This document shows, piece after piece, positions 8,802-17,954 of a stretch of DNA of 64,000 nt. Origin of the DNA: Thermoplasmatales archaeon (GTDB lineage Archaea; Thermoplasmatota; E2; UBA202; JdFR-43); the NCBI GenBank assembly GCA_014361195.1, contig JACIWA010000002.1:68310-132309 (forward strand), written 5' to 3'. Below the pieces are notes generated by a model. That model was not told the origin of the DNA. It was given only the letters and a program-made list of their open reading frames with translations, and did not search any database. Made by a program: the position numbers and the translations under genes. Position 1 is the stretch's first letter. Each line of letters opens with the position of its first letter.

Positions 8802-9644
8802 ATGGAGCTCATGCCCCTTTTCTCAGACTCAATGGGCGTTCGCTCAATGGCAACCTTAATTGCAACAAAAGAAGATAGGATTTTTATAGATGCGTCCGCT
8901 GCCCTGGGGCCATCTCGTTATGGATTGCCTCCTCATGAAATGGAAATTAATGCCCTTTATGAAGCGAAGGAGAAGATAAGAAGCATAGCCCTTGATTGCA
9001 ACATTTTTGTAATAACCCATTATCATTATGACCATTATGACCCAGATGAAAGCTTTTATTGTGGGAAAAAAATATATGCTAAAAGAATAGACAGTTTTAT
9101 AAACAGAAGCCAGCAGGAAAGGGGGAGTTATTTCTATAAATTGTTTGAAAACAAAGCTAAAATAATATACTGTGATGGAAATGAATACAGAGAAGATGAT
9201 CTTAGAATAAAATTTTCCCCTCCTTTTCCTCACGGCCCGCAGGGAGCAATTGTTGGATATGTAATTATGGTGAGTGTTGAGGAGAATGAAAAAATCCTCT
9301 TTGCATCAGATGTGCAAGGCCCAGTTTATGAGAGGGCGAGAGATTATATAATAGAAGAAGCTCCCCAGATTCTTATAATGGATGGTCCTCCTTCTTACTT
9401 TCTTGGATGGAAATTTTCCATGGAAAATTTAGAAAAAGCGGAGAAAAATTTAATTGAGATAATGGAGAAAATAGATTGCAAACTTATACTTGATCATCAT
9501 TTGCTTCGTGATATTGACTATAAAAAAAGAATGAAAACACTTTATGAGATGTACGGGGACAGAATAAAGACCTTTGCGGAATGGAATGGTTTAAAAAATT
9601 CGATTCTTGAAGCTAGAAGAAAGGAGCTATGGGAAAAATATTAA
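8802..9644 (+). CDS. Metallo-beta-lactamase-fold hydrolase, UPF0282/COG2248
   Basis: The 280 residues show the metal-binding motif THYHYDHYDP, later aspartate and histidine ligands (FASDVQGP, LDHHLLRD) and the FSPPFPHGPQGAIVGYV block typical of the archaeal UPF0282 family. The substrate is unknown. It is a single cytoplasmic domain without a signal peptide. The gene appears to stand alone; the membrane acyltransferase gene starts 21 bases later and may be cotranscribed. Confidence 0.9.
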   Translation: MELMPLFSDSMGVRSMATLIATKEDRIFIDASAALGPSRYGLPPHEMEINALYEAKEKIRSIALDCNIFVITHYHYDHYDPDESFYCGKKIYAKRIDSFINRSQQERGSYFYKLFENKAKIIYCDGNEYREDDLRIKFSPPFPHGPQGAIVGYVIMVSVEENEKILFASDVQGPVYERARDYIIEEAPQILIMDGPPSYFLGWKFSMENLEKAEKNLIEIMEKIDCKLILDHHLLRDIDYKKRMKTLYEMYGDRIKTFAEWNGLKNSILEARRKELWEKY

Positions 9645-9665
9645 AAATTTAAATTTATAACTTAT

Positions 9666-10394
9666 ATGAAATATAAGGGAGAAGAGAAAAAATTCGATGC
9701 TTCTCTTATAAGTGTTTATAGGATATTTTTGATTTTTATTGTGCCGATAATTGCATATTCTATAGCAATATTCCCTCAGGTTCTATTAATTTTTTATGTT
9801 TTAAAATTGCCATTTATTAAATCAATATACGGGATATTTATTCTATCCTTTGCACTTGTTAACAGTTATTTAATACTTATTTTTTCTTCTATTTTCTCCA
9901 CCGCTTTCTTCATAAATGTTTTAGGAATTAAATATAAAGAAGGAGAGTATTCTAAAAATATAAAAGATAAAAACACTTTCAAATATACACTCTATTTTTC
10001 TCTATATTATCCGACGTATAAACTGATAAATATTTTTGTCTTGCCACCTATAAAATCGTTTTACTTGTCTCTTATTGGTTGTAAAATAGGTAAAAATGTT
10101 TTTTTAGCTGGGGAAGAATGGATTGCGGATCCATGTGTTACTGAGATAGGGGAAAATACAATGATAGGAGGGCGGAGCTTAATAACTGCTCATCTAGCGG
10201 AAGATAAGTTGATAATAAAAAGAGTTAAGATTGGTAAAAATTGTCTTATAGGGGGAGATTCTTTCATAATGCCGGGTGTTGAAATAGAAGAAAATGTTGT
10301 TGTGGGGGCAAAAACTCTTGTAACAAAAGATAAAAAATTGAAGAAGGAAAAAGTTTATGCAGGGATACCAGCGAGGGAAATTAATTACGAATAA
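9666..10394 (+). CDS. Membrane-anchored left-handed beta-helix acyltransferase
   Basis: Roughly residues 15-75 form two membrane segments, and residues 135-240 are hexapeptide repeats of a left-handed beta-helix (CKIGKNVFLAG, TEIGENTMIGG, KIGKNCLIGGDSFI, GVEIEENVVVGA). It ends with KVYAGIPAREI, common in this fold. The arrangement suggests acyl or acetyl transfer to a lipid or surface sugar at the membrane. No specific substrate can be named. The 3' end overlaps the convergent protease gene by 10 bases. Confidence 0.8.
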   Translation: MKYKGEEKKFDASLISVYRIFLIFIVPIIAYSIAIFPQVLLIFYVLKLPFIKSIYGIFILSFALVNSYLILIFSSIFSTAFFINVLGIKYKEGEYSKNIKDKNTFKYTLYFSLYYPTYKLINIFVLPPIKSFYLSLIGCKIGKNVFLAGEEWIADPCVTEIGENTMIGGRSLITAHLAEDKLIIKRVKIGKNCLIGGDSFIMPGVEIEENVVVGAKTLVTKDKKLKKEKVYAGIPAREINYE

Positions 10395-12277
10395 CCCCCT
10401 ATCTTGAGACTCGGATCCCCGAATAAGACCCATTCTTGAACTGTTTTGCAATCAACTAATTCAATTGTATAAGGTCTTTCTCCTATCCAATCCTTACTCC
10501 AGTCAATTGGGAAATGATTGAGATAATCTGCAAGTGTGTTAGCCCATGTTTCACCAAGCACATCTTTTCCATCAATGTATACTTTGAAGAAATGTGGTTC
10601 AAGCCATCCACCTAAATATTGGATACAATCTGGTATTCCATCCGGAACACTATCTGGAACTTCATCAACCGGACCATCTCCTATTGTTCCATATCCCAAA
10701 CCCGTGTTTCCAATTGTTGCTATACTTCCCCCTTTTATATTTTTTAGCATTAGCTCGCTCCAGCACTGAGGTGTCATTTCTCCGAGATAATATGCCCAAA
10801 TTCCTTGCGTTAAAAATCTTAACAAACTGCTGTTGAACTGACTGTTATGGCAACCTCCAACAATTAAAACAGGTAATTTTTCTCCATTGCTAAGTGCTCT
10901 TATATTTTTCAATCCAAAATCAATCCATGTTTCAAAGTCATTATGGGGATGTGTTGCCCAGCTCGCTGGATTTCCGTGCCCGCTGAAATAAACAAAGCCT
11001 GCTCCTTCCGAGATAATTTTTTCTGCGTTCTCTGGAGTAAAGGAAAAATCCCCTCCTTCAACATATATCCTTATTTTATCAAATCCTTCCATAAAACTGA
11101 GAGCATGGTCACATTCAACCTGTCCTTCTATATAATCTGTTCCTACTTCTATATCAGGGAAAGAATCTCCTCCAATAGCAATCATTCTTTTGAACCAATC
11201 TTTTCCATATGCATTTTTTTCGTAATTTATTATTTTATTAATAAGCGGTTTTACTTCCCAATCATATCTTGCGGGCAGCCTCCCGACATAAATATCTGGA
11301 TATAAATCAAGAACATCCTTACTTTTCTTATTCCATTCCGCAAATATTCCATTTCCATTGCTATCCCAGTCATCAAAAACAACAGTACCATTATTTTCAT
11401 CATATCTGTACAAGTCCGCAAAATATAAGTCGCTTAAATAACCAGTTTCCCAGCTCGAGTTATCATCAAGATTTGTATATCTGACTGGCACATACCATTC
11501 CCAGAATCTCTGTCCCTTCATTCCTCCAAAAAGCAAAACATACTTTACCCCCCATTCCTCTTTTGCATTTTTAATGAAATACTTCACTTTTTCTGCATCG
11601 TCTCTCCCCTGCACAGCAAAATAAACATTATTATAGATATCATCTGTTGATACAACAATTGTTTTTATTCCATTGCTTTCCTTATGTTGCTTTAAAGTCT
11701 CAACATCATCTTTCCATTTTTGAGGACAAATAATGAGGAGATCATAATTTTCTACATTTTTATGCACTCCTTTTTCATATATTATTTTCAATTCAAATTC
11801 ACTCGCAAATTCAACAATATTTAAATGAGGGTGGTATCTTATTGGATATAGTTCGAAAGTCAAGAATATTTTATCAAGCCCCACTCCAATATTATATATG
11901 CCCCATTTATCCGGATAAAAATCAAAATAATATGCGCCTTTTGCCTCCCTATATTCTTTTCCTAAGGGTATTGCACCAATTGAAGGAGGTATTTCCTTTT
12001 TCACTGGTATTTTTTTAATTTCGTTTGGAATCATTTCAATTCTTTTTATTTTTGTTCCAATATCAAATGTAAAAGTTTTTGTAAAAGTTGGCAAACAGGG
12101 ATAGTAAGCATCGTTTGTATAGCCATTTGCCTCCTTGATTTTAATGTATCCATTATCAAATATCATTGGCTCTGAAAATATTATCTCTTCCGAAATTTTA
12201 TTCTCCGCATTTATTCCAAAAGCTAACGAGCTGGCCAAAAGAACTAAACCAACAAACAAATTTTTTAACTTTTCCAT
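10385..12277 (-). CDS. Secreted C25 (gingipain-like) cysteine protease
   Basis: The 630-residue protein starts with a signal peptide (MEKLKNLFVGLVLLASSLAFG) at the ATG at 12277. A longer frame upstream runs into the tRNA-Ser gene and is not real. A propeptide-like beta domain is followed by the C25 caspase-like fold: DLLIICPQKW, an AVQGRD-type loop, the catalytic VYFSGHGNP (His near residue 434) and VGGCHNSQF (Cys near 475). It ends with LFGDPSLKIG, a conserved C-terminal feature. It would digest protein outside the cell. A related C25 gene is cut by the right edge of the window. Confidence 0.9.
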   Translation of the reverse strand: MEKLKNLFVGLVLLASSLAFGINAENKISEEIIFSEPMIFDNGYIKIKEANGYTNDAYYPCLPTFTKTFTFDIGTKIKRIEMIPNEIKKIPVKKEIPPSIGAIPLGKEYREAKGAYYFDFYPDKWGIYNIGVGLDKIFLTFELYPIRYHPHLNIVEFASEFELKIIYEKGVHKNVENYDLLIICPQKWKDDVETLKQHKESNGIKTIVVSTDDIYNNVYFAVQGRDDAEKVKYFIKNAKEEWGVKYVLLFGGMKGQRFWEWYVPVRYTNLDDNSSWETGYLSDLYFADLYRYDENNGTVVFDDWDSNGNGIFAEWNKKSKDVLDLYPDIYVGRLPARYDWEVKPLINKIINYEKNAYGKDWFKRMIAIGGDSFPDIEVGTDYIEGQVECDHALSFMEGFDKIRIYVEGGDFSFTPENAEKIISEGAGFVYFSGHGNPASWATHPHNDFETWIDFGLKNIRALSNGEKLPVLIVGGCHNSQFNSSLLRFLTQGIWAYYLGEMTPQCWSELMLKNIKGGSIATIGNTGLGYGTIGDGPVDEVPDSVPDGIPDCIQYLGGWLEPHFFKVYIDGKDVLGETWANTLADYLNHFPIDWSKDWIGERPYTIELVDCKTVQEWVLFGDPSLKIGGYS

Positions 12278-12318
12278 AGAAATGAATTCTTTTTTGAGTT
12301 TAAATCTTTCTATGAAAG

Positions 12319-12402
12319 CGCGGGGAGCGAGATTTGAACTCGCGAGGTCATACGACCACAGGATTAGCAATCCTGCGCCTTACCAGGCTGGGCCATCCCC
12401 GC
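12319..12402 (-). tRNA. tRNA-Ser(GCT)
   Basis: Read on the minus strand, the acceptor GCGGGGA pairs with TCCCCGC and the discriminator is G. The anticodon arm is CAGGA-TTGCTAA-TCCTG, giving anticodon GCT (Ser, AGC/AGT codons). A long variable arm (class II) and a normal 7-base T-loop (GCGAG-TTCAAAT-CTCGC) are present. CCA is not encoded and no intron is visible. It lies between the CoaD-fusion gene and the C25 protease gene, all on the same strand. Confidence 0.95.
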
Positions 12403-12425
12403 TTGTAATGAAAATGATATAAAAA

Positions 12426-13361
12426 TTATAAACTTTTTCTTGGCAACAAAGCCATTTTAACACCACACTTTGTTATCTCCTTTCTGTCAATATTTTTTGA
12501 AAGATACCATATAAATCCTCTTTTTTCCTCCTCCTTATTTTTAAAAGGGACCAACTCTTTTAACTCTTTTCCTTCTCTTAGAGCTTCTATTAGGTGGGTT
12601 GGACATTGGAAAGAAGGGCTTTTTCCAAGAGTTGTATACCCTGTTTTATCAAAGATTGCGGTATATTGCTCAATAAAGTAAAATCCCTTTTCCTCTTTTA
12701 TACCAGACTCTATACCTACTCCATAATCGCCATTTATGCAAGCTTTTTTTGCCCTATTTATTGCTCCCTCAATTATTTCTTCATTCCATGGCTGTTTTTT
12801 TGTATCAATTCCAACAAATTCATAAATTATTTCAATTCCTTTAAAAAATTCATTAAAAACTTCTTTCACCGCTTCTATCTTAACTTCATTTTTCGATCCA
12901 ATAAAAACCTTTAATGGCTTAATTCTCTTTCCATTCCTTATTTCATTTGCTTTTATCCTGCTTGTGGTTATTGGTATCCCATCATTGGCGAATACATATG
13001 GCACAACTATTATTTTAATCTCTTTCCTTCCTTTTTTTCTCCTAAACTCATTTATTTCTTTAGCCCTTCCCTCAGTTTCTGGAGATACAATTATTGCATC
13101 GAAATCTTCATCAAGAGTAATGCCATAGATATTTTCAAGAGGTAAAATTTTAAATTTCTTATTCCATCTTTTATCTTTTATAATTTCCTCAATATTCTTT
13201 TTCCTTTCTTCATAGCTCCTAGCTTTTTTCCCCATTTCTTCAACAAATTTATCTGTTGATATCCCTATATAAATTTCATCACCTATTTCAAAAGCTTTTG
13301 AAAGAATTGAAATATGCCCTTCATGTATTATATCAAATGTCCCTCCTATACAAACTTTCAT
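12426..13361 (-). CDS. coaD: Fused phosphopantetheine adenylyltransferase / NTP phosphatase
   Basis: Residues 1 to about 150 are archaeal phosphopantetheine adenylyltransferase (CIGGTFDIIHEGHISILSKA, later GIPITTSRIKANEI), the penultimate step of CoA synthesis. Residues from about 151 to 311 are a YjjX-type inosine/xanthosine triphosphatase (KVFIGSKNEVKIEAVKEVF, GVGIESGI, EQYTAIFDKTGYTTLGKSP, LVPFKNKEEEKRGFIWYLS). As I recall, this fusion is known from some Thermoplasmata. The gene is separated from tRNA-Ser by 23 bases and has its own ATG at 13361. Confidence 0.92.
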   Translation of the reverse strand: MKVCIGGTFDIIHEGHISILSKAFEIGDEIYIGISTDKFVEEMGKKARSYEERKKNIEEIIKDKRWNKKFKILPLENIYGITLDEDFDAIIVSPETEGRAKEINEFRRKKGRKEIKIIVVPYVFANDGIPITTSRIKANEIRNGKRIKPLKVFIGSKNEVKIEAVKEVFNEFFKGIEIIYEFVGIDTKKQPWNEEIIEGAINRAKKACINGDYGVGIESGIKEEKGFYFIEQYTAIFDKTGYTTLGKSPSFQCPTHLIEALREGKELKELVPFKNKEEEKRGFIWYLSKNIDRKEITKCGVKMALLPRKSL

Positions 13362-13421
13362 TGCCCATAAATTAATGCAAGTATAAGAAACTTTATTATA
13401 AGAAAAAATATTTTACTATTG

Positions 13422-14141
13422 ATGATAAAGGAAATTGTTAGGAGAGATTTTAAATTAATTGATGAAAATGAAGAAATAAGGAAAATATTTGGTTATATCT
13501 ACGGGGAGGCGGAATTTCCTATAATTGTAAGTAATAAGAAAGCAATTGGAATAATAGATGAAAGGAATTTGATAAAAAGTAGAGTACTTGGAAATGAAAA
13601 AATAAAGAGGTTTGTTGTGGGTGTGCCAAAGATTGATGGAACATTTTCAATACAAAAAGCAAAAAGTGTAATGATTGCTAGTGGTGCTGATAGGCTGATA
13701 GTTACATCTGAAAAAGAAATAATTGGTTATGTAAGATTGGTTGATATTCTTAAGAAAACCGGATTGCAAAAAACCGCTAAGGAATTAATGAAATCCATCC
13801 CCTCACTGGAGGAAAAAAATACAGTTGCAGAGGCAATAAACATTATGAAGACAAGTAACAGGAAATTTGTTCCTGTTTTATTTGATAAAAAATTTTCTGG
13901 AGTAATAGGTGTTAGAGAGATTTTACCGCTTATTTCAACAAAAGAGAAAGCAAGGGATTATCATCCAGAAAAGACATCTTTGCTCGAAACATCATTGGTT
14001 GGATTGGTGAGGGAAATTCCGATATGCAATGAAAATGAAAAGGGAGATGAAATAATAAAAATTATAGAGGAGAGAGATGTTGTTGCGGTCTGTAGAGGAA
14101 ATGAATATCTTGGCTTGATAGAAGAGATTGATCTCCTATGA
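13422..14141 (+). CDS. Four-CBS-domain protein
   Basis: The protein has about 239 residues and consists of CBS repeats, recognisable by pairs such as FPIIVSNKKAIGIIDERNL, DRLIVTSEKEIIGYVRLVDI, FVPVLFDKKFSGVIGVREI and DVVAVCRGNEYLGLIEEIDL. CBS domains bind adenine nucleotides and act as energy sensors. No catalytic or DNA-binding domain is attached, so it may regulate a partner. I used the ATG at 13422 rather than the TTG just before it; a TTTATTATAAG box lies about 30 bases upstream. Its end overlaps the convergent helix-turn-helix gene by 6 bases. Confidence 0.85.
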   Translation: MIKEIVRRDFKLIDENEEIRKIFGYIYGEAEFPIIVSNKKAIGIIDERNLIKSRVLGNEKIKRFVVGVPKIDGTFSIQKAKSVMIASGADRLIVTSEKEIIGYVRLVDILKKTGLQKTAKELMKSIPSLEEKNTVAEAINIMKTSNRKFVPVLFDKKFSGVIGVREILPLISTKEKARDYHPEKTSLLETSLVGLVREIPICNENEKGDEIIKIIEERDVVAVCRGNEYLGLIEEIDLL

Positions 14142-14444
14142 GTACATTATATCATCCTTACTATCTTCTTTTTCCTCTTTAAATTTCATCTTCTTCTTTT
14201 TTATAAACTTATACTGCCTTCTCCTTCCTATAAATCTTATATCAAATCTTATAAGTCTTACAAATATTTTATCTGGAAGTGGTTCAAGAACAACAATTCC
14301 CCTTGATTGAAGTTTATTCAATTCAAACAATATTTTTTCTTCTGGCATATTTAATTTTTTGCTTAACTCCGCAACAGTAATAGGGTAATTTTCCTGCAGT
14401 GTTTTAATTATTCTTTCCTCAATAGTCCCTATTTCTATATCCAT
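14136..14444 (-). CDS. Small winged-helix DNA-binding protein
   Basis: The protein has about 102 residues. An N-terminal winged helix (TIEERIIKTLQENYPITVAELSKKLNMPEEKILFELNKLQSRGIVVLEP) is followed by a very basic, lysine-rich tail. It resembles archaeal MarR/ArsR-like helix-turn-helix proteins. The ATG at 14444 overlaps the end of hypD by 26 bases, making it the last gene of the hyp operon. A longer frame from 14501 lies inside hypD and starts with residues that do not fit the domain. It could regulate hydrogenase-related genes, but that is inferred only from position. Confidence 0.75.
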   Translation of the reverse strand: MDIEIGTIEERIIKTLQENYPITVAELSKKLNMPEEKILFELNKLQSRGIVVLEPLPDKIFVRLIRFDIRFIGRRRQYKFIKKKKMKFKEEKEDSKDDIMYS

Positions 14445-15498
14445 CTTTATACCTGTAAGAAATATTGCATGCCCCTTCAATTGAAACCATACATGGGCCA
14501 ACTGGATGCAAGGGATTACAAATTTTTCCGAAAAGCTTACATTCCTCAGGCCTCACTATGCCTCTCAGAACTTCCCCGCATTTACAATTTTTTTGTTGAG
14601 GTGCTTCTCTAACTTCAGAGATTAAATCTTCATAAATTTTCTCCGCATCATATTTCTCAAATTCTTTCCTTAAAGCCATTTTTGATTTTTTAATTACAGG
14701 AAAACCCCTCCATCCCCCATCTTTTTTACTAAAGACCTCATCTATCACTTTTAAAGCAATTATATTTCCCTCCCTCCTTACACATCTTTTATATTCATTC
14801 TCCACTTCATATCTCCCTTCTTCAACTTGTTTTGCAATCATATATACCCCAAGAAGCACATCAAGTGGTTCAAACCCCGCAATTACATGAGGAATCTTAT
14901 ATTTTTTAGCAATTTTTTCATATGGCTTTGTTCCTATTATTGTAGATACATGTCCCGGGCATATTATTCCATCTAATTTTATTTCCCCCATCCCAAGCAA
15001 TGCATCCAGGGCGGGAGGGATAAACCGATGAAAATTTAAAATAGAGAAGTTTTTTGGTTCTCTTAGCAAAGAGATGGCTGTTGCGGGGGCGGTTGTTTCA
15101 AATCCCACTGCAATGAAAACAGTTTCTTTTTCTTTTGCTATTTCAATTGCATCTGTTATGCTATAAACAACTCTTACATCCGCCCCCTCACTTCTTGCTT
15201 TTTCAAGTGTTTTGCTCGCTGGCACTCTCAGCATGTCCCCAAATGTTGCAATTGTAATTCCTTCTTCCGCTAATTTTATTCCTTTTTCTATCTCTATGGG
15301 TGTTGTAACACATACTGGACAGCCTGGTCCTTGAACTATCTCAACACCGCTTTCCGCAAGCAGATTATCCAGCCCATATTTTAAAATTGTGTCTTGATGA
15401 GTTCCACATACATGCATTATTTTTAAATTTAATCCAATTTTCTTAATTTCTTTAATTATTGCATTTGCAAAATTTTTATTGCGAAGCGAAGCAATCAT
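14419..15498 (-). CDS. hypD: Hydrogenase maturation factor HypD
   Basis: HypD is an iron-sulfur protein that works with HypC to assemble the Fe(CN)2CO centre of NiFe hydrogenases. All 359 residues match: HVCGTHQDTI, GPGCPVCVTT, TFGDMLRVPAS, AVGFETTAPATA, CPGHVSTIIG and the C-terminal cysteine-rich region (CKCGEVLRG, ECKLFGKICNP, GPCMVSIEGAC). It follows hypA with a 4-base overlap. HypE lies 44 kb away in the window; HypB, HypF and hydrogenase structural genes are not here. Confidence 0.97.
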   Translation of the reverse strand: MIASLRNKNFANAIIKEIKKIGLNLKIMHVCGTHQDTILKYGLDNLLAESGVEIVQGPGCPVCVTTPIEIEKGIKLAEEGITIATFGDMLRVPASKTLEKARSEGADVRVVYSITDAIEIAKEKETVFIAVGFETTAPATAISLLREPKNFSILNFHRFIPPALDALLGMGEIKLDGIICPGHVSTIIGTKPYEKIAKKYKIPHVIAGFEPLDVLLGVYMIAKQVEEGRYEVENEYKRCVRREGNIIALKVIDEVFSKKDGGWRGFPVIKKSKMALRKEFEKYDAEKIYEDLISEVREAPQQKNCKCGEVLRGIVRPEECKLFGKICNPLHPVGPCMVSIEGACNISYRYKDGYRNRDY

Positions 15499-15863
15499 GT
15501 TTCGACCTCAATGCTTTTTATTCTGCATTCTTTTCCTTCCAAAATTTCTGCATCATTTCCACACAATGGGCAATTTATAATAGGAAAAATGATATGAAAA
15601 TCGTTTTTTTCTCCATACCTTATTTCTCCCTTATAACCACATTTACATTTAATTTTTGCTTTTATCTTAATAATAACTAATTCCGCATTTTCAGCAATTG
15701 TTCCCTCCTTTAATAAATTGAAAGCAAATTTCATCTGCTCTTCTCCTAGGAAAGTTAGCTCACCTATTTCAACAGTAACCTTGCTAATTTTTTTAGCTCC
15801 CATCTTTTTTGCTTCCTCAATAACAATACTCATTATATTTTGCATTGTAGAAAATTCATGCAT
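15495..15863 (-). CDS. hypA: Hydrogenase nickel-insertion protein HypA
   Basis: HypA delivers nickel to the NiFe hydrogenase active site. I chose the ATG at 15863 because HypA begins MHEFS, where His2 and Glu3 bind nickel; a frame starting six codons earlier would bury these residues. The zinc site is visible as CKCGY followed by CPLCG about 30 residues later. The length of about 122 is a little above the usual 113-118. It overlaps hypC by 8 bases and hypD by 4. Confidence 0.94.
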   Translation of the reverse strand: MHEFSTMQNIMSIVIEEAKKMGAKKISKVTVEIGELTFLGEEQMKFAFNLLKEGTIAENAELVIIKIKAKIKCKCGYKGEIRYGEKNDFHIIFPIINCPLCGNDAEILEGKECRIKSIEVET

Positions 15864-16071
15864 TTTTTGAAATCTCCTCAAAGATTTTTATTGTTTCCTT
15901 TGCCTCTTTTTCATCTATAACCTGTATTGCAAAACCCGCATGAACAATCACATAATCTCCTTTTTTTGCATTTACAAGAGATATATCCACTTCCCTCTTT
16001 ACTCCTCCATAATCAACAACCGCTTTATTTCCATTCTTTTTAACTATCTTTGCAGGAATTGCAAGACACAT
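15856..16071 (-). CDS. hypC: Hydrogenase maturation chaperone HypC
   Basis: The 71-residue protein starts MCLAIPAKIV, where Cys2 is essential for holding the Fe(CN)2CO intermediate. It continues with the beta-barrel core VDYGGVKREVDISLV and GDYVIVHAGFAIQ. It heads the hypC-hypA-hypD-wHTH operon. A TATA-like TTTATATTCC about 25 bases before the ATG (16091-16100) suggests its own promoter, so the broken transporter upstream need not affect it. Confidence 0.95.
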   Translation of the reverse strand: MCLAIPAKIVKKNGNKAVVDYGGVKREVDISLVNAKKGDYVIVHAGFAIQVIDEKEAKETIKIFEEISKNA

Positions 16072-16105
16072 CGCATTTAAATTGAAAGGAATATAAATTA
16101 TTTTC

Positions 16106-17048
16106 CTAAGGTATCAATAAAATAAACAGCCAGCAGACAAGAGCATTTAAAATTGTAAGAGGAATCCCAACTTTTGCAAATTCAAAAAAGCTGATTGTCG
16201 CTCCTCTCTTTTCCGCATTCTGAATAATTATAACATTACTCGCCGCCCCAAGAATAGACAGATTGCCCGCCAGCGTGGAGGCGCCCGCGAGAGCCATCAT
16301 TTCCTTTATCGAGCTTGATGGGAGCATTGGGAGATATAGAGCACCTAATGGCACATTTGAGATGAATTGACTGAATACTATGCTTATTATAAAAATTATT
16401 CCAATTCCTGCACTTCCTATCATTTTTTGGAAGAAACCGCTTTCCCAGGCGCTTTTTGTAACTATAAACATGGATGCAAAGAAAATTAGAGTGTGCCAAT
16501 CAACTTTTTTTATTATATCTATTCTTCTCTTGCTAAATATCAATATTGGTAGAGACGCAATTAATGCAATATATACAAGCCTCGTCTCTATTCCCAAAAA
16601 AATGAGTAATATTTTCAATGCTATCAGTATAAAAATAATTGAAATTGAAATCTTGCAAATTTTAGAGAGTTCTTCGTCTTTATCAATTTTCTCCTATTGT
16701 TACTGCAAATGCAAGCGAGAGTAAAAGTAATTTTGGTTCAACACCATATTTTTTGGACAAAAGAAGCATTATGGGCGTGCCTATAATTGCTATAGTATCA
16801 TTCATTAGAATTGCGGAAAGGAAGCCCATTAGGAATAGTATAAGGAGAAGTAGTTGATTAACAGATTTTGCTTTGCTGAAAAATTTATTTGAAATCTCTA
16901 TCAAATAGCCACTTTTTTCTAATGCGGAGCCAATAACAAACATCCCGAAAAGAAAAAGCATTATCTGCCATATCTGAAGATTAAACTTCCCTATTTTTCT
17001 TACCGCTATAAGGATGAAAACAATTGCAAGTATTATTATCGAAAGCAT
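16106..17048 (-). pseudogene. Broken SLC13/ArsB-family anion transporter
   Basis: Two frames on the minus strand encode parts of one ArsB/citrate-type transporter. The first part (17048 to 16683) has MLFLFGMFVIGSALEKSGY, the helix LMGFLSAILMNDTIAIIGTPIML and LLLLSLAFAVTIG, then hits TGA. The second part resumes in another frame near 16682 (KIDKDEELSKICKIS) and continues to 16106 with WHTLIFFASMF and the repeat motif AGNLSILGAASNVIIIQ. The NPxN-type motif that normally follows TIG in the first half, and perhaps 40 residues, are missing, so a deletion shifted the frame. A second in-frame gap near QIMLFLFGM is possible. It is probably not functional. Confidence 0.78.
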
Positions 17049-17118
17049 AAATGTAATACAATTAAATATTTAAAAGCAGGAATTGAGTAAAATTTTAATT
17101 CAAAAAAAGATTGATATC

Positions 17119-17910
17119 ATGCTTCAAGAGAAGTTAAAAAGGTTAGAGGAAATTTTAAAAGATATGGATCGCTTTATCGTTGCTTATTCTGGAGGTGTTG
17201 ATTCAACTTTTCTTATTGCTGTCTCACGAAAAATTGTTGGGAAAGAAAATTTGCTTGCTGTTATTGCCAAAACAGAAGTAAATAGCGAGGAAGAAGTCGA
17301 GGAAGCAAAAAAATTATGCGGTGCTCTTGATATTAATCATAAAATAGCTGAATATTCCCTCCTTGAAAAAAGTGATTTTTCATCAAATCCTTTTAATAGA
17401 TGCTATTTTTGCAAAAAAATCCTTATAGAAAAATTAATGAAAATTGCAGAGGAAGGAAATTTTAAATGGATTGCAGATGGAACAAATGCAGAAGATAGTA
17501 AAGATATAAGGTACGGGCTTATTGCTCTCGAGGAAAGTGGAATAAGAAGCCCTTTAAAAGAGGCGGGATTTAATAAAGAAGAGATAAGATATTTATCGAA
17601 AAAGATGAAACTCCCTACATGGAATAAACCATCCAATGCCTGTCTAGCTTCAAGAATTCCTTTTGGTGTGCCAATTACCTTTGAATCAATTAAAAGAATA
17701 GAAGAAGGGGAGAAAATCCTTAAAAAAATTGGATTTAAAGTTGTCAGATTAAGAGACCATTTTCCAATTGCGAGAATAGAAGTAGATGATTTTAAAAAAA
17801 TTTTGAGCGATAATATAAGGAAAGAAATTATAAAGGAGCTGAAAGGGCTGGGATATAAATTTATTTCGGTTGATTTAGAAGGGTATAGATGCGGCTCCTT
17901 CTATAGATAA
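17119..17910 (+). CDS. larE: LarE-type sacrificial sulfur transferase
   Basis: LarE donates sulfur from a cysteine to make the nickel-pincer nucleotide cofactor of lactate racemase-type enzymes. The roughly 263 residues show the PP-loop FIVAYSGGVDSTFL, NRCYFCKK, GTNAEDSKDIRYG and the cysteine region PSNACLASRIPFG, where the sacrificial Cys is expected. I chose the ATG at 17119 because a TATA-like TTAAATATTTAAAA lies near 17061-17074; a TTG at 17083 would leave too little room. LarB, LarC and LarA are not in the window. The hyp operon beside it also concerns nickel enzymes. Confidence 0.9.
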   Translation: MLQEKLKRLEEILKDMDRFIVAYSGGVDSTFLIAVSRKIVGKENLLAVIAKTEVNSEEEVEEAKKLCGALDINHKIAEYSLLEKSDFSSNPFNRCYFCKKILIEKLMKIAEEGNFKWIADGTNAEDSKDIRYGLIALEESGIRSPLKEAGFNKEEIRYLSKKMKLPTWNKPSNACLASRIPFGVPITFESIKRIEEGEKILKKIGFKVVRLRDHFPIARIEVDDFKKILSDNIRKEIIKELKGLGYKFISVDLEGYRCGSFYR

Positions 17911-17954
17911 ATCTATGGCGAGCATTATTTATATCCCTTAATATTTTTCTTTTT

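Noticed and set aside
12278-12370. An N-terminal extension of the C25 protease frame up to 12370.
   Set aside because: It reads into tRNA-Ser, and the ATG at 12277 starts a clear signal peptide.
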